This document shows, in pieces, positions 55,231 through 64,000 of a stretch of 64,000 nt of DNA. The DNA is from Ashinkailepas kermadecensis. Its lineage: Eukaryota > Arthropoda > Thecostraca > Neolepadidae. Every line of letters begins with the position of its first letter. Positions within the stretch are counted from its first letter, which is position 1. The stretch covers positions 125,440-189,439 of the forward strand of contig JAOTOM010003824.1 in NCBI GenBank assembly GCA_034440615.1, in the 5' to 3' direction. The position numbers and the translations under genes are program-made. The notes below the pieces were generated by a model that did not search any database, had not been told where the DNA came from, and worked only from the letters and a program-made list of their open reading frames with translations.

Positions 55231-57639
55231 CCCGTAAAGCAAAAAAAAAGAGGCGAGGCTAGGTTGGGTTACGTTAGGTTAGGATCTTAAAGATGAAAAA
55301 TTGTGGAATTTTGTTTCATACTTTTAAGAACTTGTATGTTCCGAAAAAAGGAGGTTACGCTAGATTAGGCTAGGTGGCCACGTTAGGTTTCTTTGAGATT
55401 TTACCATTTTGAAACCATTTGTTGCTTTTCCGTTTTTGAATCTGAAAAAGAGATGATGATTGACTAAGCTAGATTAGGATAGATGAACTTTTTTTTTGTA
55501 ACCTTTACTTTATTCTTCATTATATTTTATCTCACTTAAAGCCCCAATTTGGTATTATTTTGCTCGTAAGCATTTGTGATAGTAATGTCATATCATTTTA
55601 ATCACGTTAATAACCGTGGTACCCATCCGAACATTTTTCCCACCAACCTGGTTAGCGTCCCAAAATGGAAATTTACCAACTTATTTAGGTACAAGAATCT
55701 TATCTATGAATTTTGAGGAGAGCAATAGGGGGTAGGAGTTCGGAGTGGATGGGGTGCGATTGATGCCAATAGGTGTGCAATGTGCAGATACTTGAATTAT
55801 TTCTGGTTAGAGCTTAACTCTTTCCATCACCTAGGAAAGTCATCGACAAATAGGGCCCGCGAATAGTATAACTTCTTAGTTTGAAGTAATTATGAAAATC
55901 AAAATGGCGGTTTTTGTCAGTAAAAAATTACTTTCAAACACATTTGATTTCAACATATTAGGTCACATTAGGTCGTGCAATGCAACCTTGACACTATTTA
56001 GGATATGGAAACTATAAATAAACCATGAAAACAGCAGTGCCTGAATAAACTTCGCCACTTCACATACTTCATCGTGACCTGACCTCAGGCCACTTGACGG
56101 AAGACAAGGAAATCGGATAAGAACTTTTCCTGATGCTTCTGCATGCATACCAAGGTAAAAAATGATGTTGGAGGAATATGCATGTTACAAAAATAGGAAT
56201 ATTGGTCAAAAATTGTCCAAAATTGGCAATAACCTCAAGTCTCCGACCTCAAACAAACATCCAAGATATATGTTTTGGAGACACTGCTCAAATGCATTCA
56301 GGTATAAAGTTCCATTTCAATATCTCTTCATGTGTATACGTTACCGATCCTCTAACACTGTCGACGATGGTCCTCTTTGACCTGAGCTAGGCCAATAACC
56401 TCAGATGACTTGGAGTTGAAATTTGCACGTCAGACGCAGAAATGGCGAAGGAAAGGGTACTGAAAATTTCGCGGCGTTGCGTACTCCCGTTTTTCTGCTT
56501 TCGCAGAAAAACCTCAAGGGGCGACGGAAAAAAAACATCGAGACGGAGCGGGCTAACGCTGGAACCTCTAACTGTTACTGGGTTACTCACTGATTTCCAT
56601 CTAAGGTTATTCACATATTTCATTTAGGGGAAGTTCCTGCACCCCAGCATTGAGGGCTCAGTTGAATAGCAGGCACACCGAAAGCTAGCATTGTCGTATA
56701 TCATTCAAAGTCGATGTGCTTGGATCCGGATCGGGATGTTGACGCTTCAAGATGGGTCGCACCACTCGAAACGTTCCCGACCATTGTTGATGTCAGTTTT
56801 CCTTCGGACGTATTGAAAATCAATTGGTGTTTCTCCTACAGGGGCACAGCCTGGATTTTCTTTAGGGGTCACGGAAAAAAATCACGAAAAAGAGGCGCTT
56901 TTGGCGTGCGAAGCGCTCCGAAAACGTCTGGTTTTGTGTGGTGAAAAATCTCAAAATTTACTGTTTGATCTAGTGTATTTTTCGTTGCTAGGGAGGGCGG
57001 GCCCCCTTGGCTGCGTCTCTGTTTTCCTGCGACAAGAAGTTGTGCTGGACGCCCGACGCATGGATGTTGACGTGTATACTTTTGAGGGGGCTTTCTTTGC
57101 ACCCCCCCTCCCCCTAATGTTGGCTTTGACCACTCACACCCCAACCCCCACCCCTCCCAACATTACACCTTTTTGGATTACCCCCCATGGGGGGGCCCCC
57201 CCCCCAATCCTTTGGGCCCCCCCACTTCCCCCGCCCCCCCCCCCCCCCCCCCCATTTTTTTCCTAAAACGACCGCCCTGGCTCGGGGGGTCTCCGGCCCG
57301 GGGAGCGCCCCTTACAACCACCCCCCCCCCAACCGTCAACTAGCGGTGAAGTAAGCAACTGGTAATTCCCCGCCGAACGTCGATTGTAGTCTGAATGTTT
57401 TTTTGTTGTTGTTAAGACATAAAGACATAAAAAACAGTGTGAGCAAACAAGCAAAGGCGTCGCCACCGGGGGCAGGGGGCAGTCGCCCCCTGCCGTGAAA
57501 CAGGGGGCGCCGCCCCCCTGAAATTTGAGGAGGCCCCTATCCGCAAATGCACAGCAAAAAAGGTGAGCAAGGAGGCCGACGGGACAGAATATCATGCTGT
57601 CAATGAGGCCTCAAAACTGACGAGGCCACCAGGAAATAT
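55231..57639. other. Unannotated sequence with low-complexity tracts
   Basis: 55260-55390 has several GTTAGGTTAGG/TTAGGCTAGG words, reminiscent of the arthropod telomere unit but too short and irregular to be telomeric. 57095-57260 is dominated by C-runs. 57460-57530 contains GGGGGCAGTCGCCCCC-type inverted words followed by 'tttgaggaggcccc', where the next array's flavour begins. Frames of 105-121 codons near 56714-57266 are not recognised. Confidence 0.5.
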
Positions 57640-59620
57640 AATCAGGTCTCTATAAGAGACGTAGAACAGAGATTGGGAGGAGGCCCCCAGGACGAAAAGG
57701 AGGCCCCATGACGAAAAGGAGGCCTCAAGACGTAGAACAGAGATTGGGAGGAGGCCCCCAGGACGAAAAGGAGGCCCCCGGGACGAAAAGGAGGCCCCCA
57801 GGACGAAAAAAGAGGCCACAAGACGTAGAACAGAGATTGGGAGGAGGCCCCCAGGACGAAAAGGAGGCCTCAAGACGTAGAACAGCGATTGGGAGGAGGC
57901 CCCCAGGACGAAAAGGAGGCCCCCGGGACGAAAAAGAGGCCCCCAGGACGAAAAGGAGGACCCAAGACGTAGAACAGAGATTGGGAGGAGGCCCTCATGA
58001 CGAAAAAGGAGGCCTCAAGACGTAGAACAGAGATTGGGAGGAGGCTCCCAGGACGAAAAGGAGGCCCCCCAGGACGAAAAGGAGACCCCATGACGAAAAG
58101 GATGCACCCAAGGACGAAAAGGAGGCCCCAAGACGTAGAACAGAGATTGGAAGGAGGCCCCCAGGACGAAACGGAGGCCCCCCAGGACGAAAAGGAGGCC
58201 CCAGGGCGAAAAGGAGGCACCAAGACGTAGAACAGAGATTGGGAGGAGGCCCCCAGGACGAAAAGGAGACCCCAGGACGAAAAGGATGCACCCAAGGACG
58301 AAAAGGAGGCCCCAAGACGTAGAACAGAGATTGGGAGGAGGCCCCCAGGACGAAAAAAGGAGGCCCCCGGGACGAAAAGGAGGCCCCAGGACGAAAAGGA
58401 AGGCACCAAGACGTAGAACAGAGATTGGGAGGAGGCCCCCAGGACGAAAAGGAGGCCCCCAGGACGAAAAGGAGGCCTCCAGGACGAAAAGGAAGCTCCC
58501 AGGACGAAAACGAGGCCCCCCAGGACGAAAGACGCAGTCCATGCGTCCCTACACTCCAACAATCAACCAACCAGCCCCAGGACGAAAAGGATGCACCAAA
58601 GGACGAAAAGGATGCCCCAAAGACGTAGAACAGAGATTGGGATGAGGTCCCCAGGACGAAAAGGAGGCCCCCAGGACGAAAAGGAGGCCACCAGGACGAA
58701 AAGGATGCCCCTAAAACGTAGAACAGAGATTGTGAGGTGGCCCTCAGGACGAAAAGGATGCCCATAACGCAAAGGAAGCCCCCAAGACGTAAAACAGAGA
58801 TTGGGAGGAGGCCCCCAGGACGAAAAGGAGGCCCCCGGGACGAAAAGGAGGCCCCAGGACGAAAAGGAGGCCCCAGGACGAAAAGGAAGGCACCAGGACG
58901 AAAAGGAAGGCACCAAGACGTAGAATAGAGATTGGGAGGAGGCCCCCAGGACGAAAAGGAGGCCCCCAGGACGAAAAGGAGGCCCCCAGGACGAAAAGGA
59001 GGCTCCCAGAACGAAAAAGGAGGCCACCAGGACGAAAGACGCAGTCCATGCGCCCCTACACTCCAACAATTAACCAACCAACCCCAGGACGAAAAGGATG
59101 CACCAAAGGACGAAAAGGATGCCCCAAAGACGTAGAACAGAGATTGGGGTGAGGTCCCCAGGACGAAAAGGAGGCCCCCAGGACGACAAGGAGGCCCCCA
59201 GGACGAAAAGGAGGCCCCCAGGACGAAAAGGAGGCCCCAGGACGAAAAAGCGGCCCCTAAGACGTAGAACAGAGATTGTGAGGTGGCCACCAGGACGAAA
59301 AGGAGGCCCCCCAGGACGAAAAGGATGCCCCATAACGCAAGGATGCCCCAAGACGTAGAACAGAGATTGGGAGGAGGCCCCCAGGACAAAAAGGAGGCCC
59401 CAGGACGAAAAGGAGGCCACTAGAACGAAAAGGATGCACCCAAGGACGAAAAGGACGTAGGACTAGACGTAGAACAGAGAACAGATATAGGAAGGTAGCC
59501 CCCAGGACGAAAAGGAGGCCCCAGGACGAAAAGGAGACCCCCAGCACGAAAAGGAGGCCCTCAGGACGGAAAGGATGCCACCGAGACGGGCAAGAAGCCA
59601 CCCAGGTTAGACGAAAAGGC
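57640..59620. repeat. Minisatellite, 20-bp core with higher-order structure
   Basis: The core is GGAGGCCCCCAGGACGAAAA. A second module, AAGACGTAGAACAGAGATTG plus GGAGGAGG, appears every 60-250 bp. A rare block with 'gacgcagtccatgcg' and 'acactccaacaat' occurs near 58531 and 59038, about 507 bp apart, together with matching neighbours, so a 0.5-kb unit was duplicated. Frames on both strands stay open (up to 464 codons on the minus) and are not credible genes. Confidence 0.93.
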
Positions 59621-60960
59621 TTCCGATGGGTGGCAGGATATTCTTAAGTTGGAAAACGAGGCCCCCAAGACGGAAGATGCCCCTGCAATATAAAATTAAG
59701 ACCTGATAGGGGAGACTTCTCCGGACGCAATAGGGGCCCCAAGACGGGTAGGAAGGTTTCCGCAGGAATGAGAGAAGGCCACCGAGACCAGCCAGATGAG
59801 GCCCATATTTTGGAAGAGGAGGAACCTGGAAGATAAGATCTAGGACTAGGACGCAAAAGCACACTGCTAAGAGGATAATGAGGCTCCAGACACAGATGAG
59901 GAGGCCCCCATGACGTGAGAGGAGGCCCCTAATTTGAAAAATGAGTCACCTAGGAGAGGGTAGGAGTCCCCAGAAATCAAGAGAGTGTCAAAAATGGCAC
60001 CGAGGCAACCAGGATTGCAAAAGAGGCTCCAACACCGGAAAGGAGGCCCCAGAATATGAGAGGAGGCCCTAAGACGGAAAAGGAAGGAAGATATAGATGA
60101 GGTTTCGGAGACGCAAAAGCAGGCCCCAAACGGGTGAGGTTCCACCGAGATAGAAAAGGATGATCCAGAGACGTGGCAGGAGGCACCTAATTCGGAAGAG
60201 AACGACACAAGATTGGAAACGAGACCCGATGATGAACGAGGAGGCCCCTAAAATAGGAGAGAAAGGCCATTGGATAAGAGAGATGGCTCCCATGCGGAAA
60301 AGAAGGCTCGAAGACGGCTAAGAAGGTCCCCGGGAAATAACAAGGCCACAAAGATAGGAAAGGTTGCCAGTAATTTAGCAGAGGCGGCGCCTGGGAGAGA
60401 AGAGGAGTCCACCAGGAGATAAGAGACCACCCCTAAGATGGGTAAAGATCGAATCCAGAGCGCAGAGCAGGAGAACGAGAGCAGGAGGCCCCTAATTTGA
60501 AAAAGAAGGCCTCTGGAAGAGAAATGAGGCACCTGCCGGACTCGGGAAGGAGTAGGTCTCTAGGACCAAATGAGGTCCCGAAGCCCGGAAAGAGTTCCCA
60601 GGAAATGAGAGGAGGCCCTTAAGATGGGAGTGATAGCAGGTATGGAAGGAGGTGAGGTTTCCAAAATTGAAGATCCCTCAAGACGGGTAAGGCTTTGCCA
60701 GGATAAAGGAGGAGGCACACGAGGCGTGGCAAGAGGCCCCTAATTTGGCAGAAAATGCCCCTCGAAGATGAGAGGAAGCCCCATGCCATGTGAAAGGGGC
60801 CCCAGAATGCAAGAGGCCCTCCAAGACGGGAGAGGAGGACCATTGAATATGGAGGAGGGTAGGACACACAAGGAGACATCGAAAACCGGTAAAAAGGCTC
60901 TAGGAAATGAGACGACGCGACAGGAGGCCTATAATTTTCAAGAAGAACCACCTAAGAAAT
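59621..60960. repeat. Degenerate continuation of the 20-bp array
   Basis: Same GAGGCCCC...AAGACGG...AAAAG flavour but each unit differs in length and sequence ('gaggcccctaatttgaaaaa', 'agaggaggcccttaagatgg'). Looks like an old, unhomogenised flank of the preceding array. Confidence 0.75.
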
Positions 60961-61805
60961 AGTAAGAGTCGAGTCTGGGTATTTTAAAATCACGATATGG
61001 GCCCCAAAAGATCCCGCCGGGGCCCCCGCAAATTATGCTGAGCCTGGGGTACCGAAAATTCACGCCCGGACCACGAAAATCATGCCAGGGGCACAACAGG
61101 TCGTACCGTGCCCCAAAAGTCTCATTGGGACCAAAACAAATGACGCCGGAGCAACGAAGAACAATCCGGACATGAATAATCACTCTGTGGGCCCAACAAT
61201 GACGCCAAAAGCCTCCAAAACGCATTGGACCCCAAAAAGTGTCGAGGCCGCTATAGCTCGCGCTAGGGATCCAAGAAAATGACGTCGGGGCCCAAAAGAT
61301 CACATTGGACCCAAAAAGTCGCGTCGCAGCCCTTGAAAATCACACTGGAGGCCCAGAAGGTCGCGCCGGGGCCCCAAAAGTTGCAGCTGTCCCCAAAATC
61401 AATTTTAACCGGAATGTCACTCTGGGACGGAAAAAAACTCCTTCAGTGGCCGCAGTGCTATATCAAAGGGGCAAATGCCCCTCCATCCTGAGAGGGATAA
61501 GCTCCCAAGAATCGTGTCGGGGGCCTCAAAAATCGCGCTGGGGCCACCAAAATTCGCGTCGGTCCACCAGAATTCGCGTATGGGTCTCCAAATAAATACG
61601 GCGAGCCCCGGAAAACTCGCTCCGAGGCCCGAAAAATTGCGACAGGAACCGCCAAAATCGCGTTGGGGCCACAGCTAAATACAACGCATCGCACAAACTC
61701 GAACCGGGCCCCCCAAATATCGCGCTTGGGACCCACAATTCCCATCGGTAGTCCCGTCGAGGCTCTACAAAATTGCCGTCTAGGGCCACACGTAAGCACA
61801 GTGTG
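60961..61805. repeat. Degenerate 30-bp satellite, CCCCAAAA-TCGCGCCGGGG type
   Basis: Units such as 'ccaaaagatcccgccggggc' and 'ggcccagaaggtcgcgccgg' with variable length. Same family as 13870-14140 and 63055-63815. This part is not matched by the inverted copy on the right. Confidence 0.75.
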
Positions 61806-62550
61806 ACCACAAACACAAACACAAATCAAGCTGGAGCCCTCCAAAATAAGGATGGATTCCAACAACTAAATGCCCAGGTAAAAAAATGGCTCCGGAGCAC
61901 CGAACATATTATCAGATGCCTTCACAAATTGCGTACGGCACCGAAAAACAAACCGGATCTCGAACAATCGAGGTGGGTTACAAAAACATGGCGCCAAGGG
62001 CTCGATAAATCAGGCCGGGATTCGGACTTTAAAAAAAATCAGAAAAGTTTCACAAAATCGTATTGAGCCCAGAAAGCTGGGGTTGGGTCTCCGGAACCAC
62101 ACGCCTGGGTGCGATAAGCCACTCTGGGACCTAGAAACATCGTACCGAAGCCCCAAAATTGTACTTGGGCCCCACAAGTGTGCGTCAGAAGCCCAAAATA
62201 AACACATCGGGACCCTAAGAGCACAACGGGGGGCCGAAAATACAACTGACCCTCCAAAGCGCTCAGTCTCACAAAAAGCGACAGGGCCTTAACACAAGCG
62301 TTGCAGCCATAAATATACATAACGGGAGGTCTAAAAAATAGACCGGAAGCTCTCAAGGCACACAGGGGTCATGCTAACGCACAATAGCCTGAAAAGGTGG
62401 CTGGGGACGCAAAAGGCAACATGGTTCCAAAACAAACAAAAAGATCGGCGCTAAATAAACACATCGGGATCTTCGAAAACGCCCTGACACGTCAAAATCC
62501 TCGGTGTACAAAAAATTCAACAAACCCTAAAACGAGCAGGGGGTTCGAAA
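61806..62550. repeat. Left arm of a long inverted duplication
   Basis: From 'aagctggagccctccaaaat' through 'aaatcaggccgggattcgga', 'agaaagctggggttgggtct', 'cagggccttaacacaagcgt' and 'acacatcgggatcttcgaaa' to 'ccctaaaacgagcaggg', every landmark recurs in the same order in the reverse complement of 63055-63815. Individual units within the arm are all different from one another. Confidence 0.88.
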
Positions 62551-63054
62551 ATGTTTTAGGCCCCTAACAAAAAATGGATTGGAGCCATAATACACAATCA
62601 TAGACCAAGAAAGACGCAACGGGTAAAAAAAACGCCGAGGCTTGGCCTCGGTTCGGTATCCAATCTGGGAGGATAGCAGCAAAGATATGAAGTGCATCAA
62701 AGCTCAGCGGAAACCGCATTTCATAGCTACCAGAAAATGTGGGAAGTAGGAAACTAATGATCGAATTTAATCAATCGATTTTTCGAAGCGAACGCCCATG
62801 CGAATCATTCCATCACGCCAAATATGGTGCAAGTCTATCATGTGGCAGCAATTAGCAAAACGCAGAAGGCCAAGCAGAAACCATAGCATCGCACGATGTG
62901 TGGCGAATGCACCGAATACGAAAAATGGGTGTGCACGTGCACTGACGTTGCCGTCGTGGCGACCGGGTGCTATGAACTGCAATGCCTGAAATTGTAAAAT
63001 TTGTATTTTAAAGTGGTGGGTAATACATTTTACTTTGAAGTTATGGGCCTAATA
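62551..63054. other. Spacer between inverted arms
   Basis: About 500 bp. The first 90 bp still look satellite-like. A hairpin CCGAGGC-TTG-GCCTCGG lies at about 62633-62650, followed by unrelated AT-rich sequence. No gene supported. Confidence 0.7.
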
Positions 63055-63815
63055 CATCTTCTAAACCCTGCTCGTTTTAGGGCTTTGTTGCGTTTTTTTG
63101 TGCACCGAGTATTTTCTACGTGTCGGGGGCGTTTTCGAAGATCCCGATGTGTTTATTTAGCTCCCGGTCGTTTTGTGCGTTTTGGAACCATGTTGCCTTT
63201 CGTGGCCCCAGCCTCTTTTCCAGGCCCTTGTGCGTCCTCATGGCCCCTGTGCGCCTTGCGAGCTTGCAGTGTATTTTTCTTAGAGCTCCCGGTATGTTTA
63301 TTTAGGGCTGCAACGGATGTTTTAAGGCCCTATCGCTTTTGGGAGACTTTTGTGCGCTTTGGAGGGTTAGTTGTACTTTCTGGCAACGTTGTACTCTTAG
63401 GGTCCCGCTGTGTATATTTGGGGCTTCTGACACATTTGTGGGGCCCCAGTATGATTTTGGGGCTTCGGTGCGATTTTTCTGGGTCCCAGCGCGACTTATC
63501 GCGCCCAGGCACGTGGTTCCGGAGACCCAACGCCAGCTTTCTGGGCTCAACGCGATTTTTTGTGGATCTTTTCTGTTTTTTTATTAAAAGTCCGAATCCC
63601 GGCCTGATTTTTCGAACCTCTGACGCCATGTATCCCACCTCGATTTTTCGAGATCCGGTATGCTTTTCGAAGTCATACGCAATTTTTTGAAGGCATCTTG
63701 AAAACATGTTCGGTGCAACAGAGCCATTTTCCTGACCCTGACATTTATTTGCTGGAATCTCCTTTTTTGGAGGGCTCCAGCTTGTTTTTGGGATACCGAT
63801 CCGGGTTTGTGGTAT
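63055..63815. repeat. Right arm of the long inverted duplication
   Basis: Reverse complement of the left arm, diverged but colinear over its whole length, for example 'ctttctgggctcaacgcgat', 'ttccggagacccaacgccag' and 'gtttatttagggctgcaacg'. Homology stops near 63790-63815, where the left side continues into more satellite and the right side into unrelated AT-rich sequence. Confidence 0.88.
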
Positions 63816-64000
63816 AGGCGTCATTTCAGCAGTGTGAGGTAACTTATCAAGGGATACCAAAAGAAAACCTTAGAACTGAGTGGTGGAGTTAGGGTTGAAA
63901 TCCGACCAATCAGAAACCATAGTGGTAGATTAGGCCCCTCCACAGGACAATTTAGTTGATGATTAATTATATTATTTCGAAATGTACCCTTTGACAAAAT

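Noticed and set aside
55255..55390. Arthropod telomeric (TTAGG)n repeat
   Set aside because: Only a few irregular GTTAGG words interspersed with other sequence; no continuous array.

Overview
This window looks like a repeat-dominated intergenic or heterochromatic stretch of an invertebrate metazoan genome. The reasons are: no operon-like gene packing, long intergenic AT-rich stretches beside GC-rich minisatellites, Penelope-like (PLE) and CR1/L2-like non-LTR retrotransposon remnants, three tRNA-derived SINE families, a terminal-inverted-repeat DNA element with a 9-bp target duplication, and (TA)n and (CA)n microsatellites. I cannot name the species. I found no intact host gene. Nearly every long open frame is a minisatellite that happens to lack stop codons.

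Layout. 0-6.2 kb: four minisatellites (9/16, 37, 39 and 31 bp units) and an island bounded by poly-G/poly-C hairpins. 6.9-10.8 kb: a degenerate GGCCC-type satellite containing a dead LINE (minus strand) and a separate poly-A-ended insertion. 11.7-18 kb: (TA)n, a 39/30-bp array, a 31-bp array open in all six frames, and small arrays. 18.6-19.4 kb: two direct copies of one dispersed element. 21.3-21.9 kb: a 67-bp repeat followed by three perfect palindromes. 24-25 kb: a 25-bp array and a tRNA-Leu-like SINE. 26-30.6 kb: a broken PLE joined to a LINE endonuclease that is split by about 2.2 kb of an 18-codon minisatellite. 33.5-39.7 kb: irregular 42-bp repeats and a 5-kb 28-bp array with hairpin modules. 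41.4-41.9 kb: an inverted dispersed copy of the 10-kb satellite. 42-49 kb: 28-, 39- and 14-bp arrays. 50-55 kb: a SINE, a 1,075-bp terminal-inverted-repeat element that splits an open frame, a long hairpin with a hammerhead-like core, a PLE 3' part with a GIY-YIG domain, and a LINE 3' part with a SINE inserted in it. 57.6-63.8 kb: a 20-bp array that grades into degenerate repeats and ends in a 0.75-kb inverted duplication.

The most notable observations are five. (1) The 54-bp minisatellite at 27.5-29.8 kb is an in-frame amplification of one motif of a retrotransposon endonuclease. (2) The element at 51,000-52,074 has perfect 18-bp termini and a 9-bp target duplication, and its removal rejoins an open frame. 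(3) The degenerate repeats at 61.8-62.5 and 63.1-63.8 kb are unit-by-unit colinear inverted copies. (4) Three perfect palindromes of 16, 50 and 28 bp lie within 206 bp. (5) A 34-bp stem near a PLE remnant encloses a hammerhead-like core. I see no coordinated gene system. The sequence reads as a record of retroelement insertion and repeated local tandem amplification.
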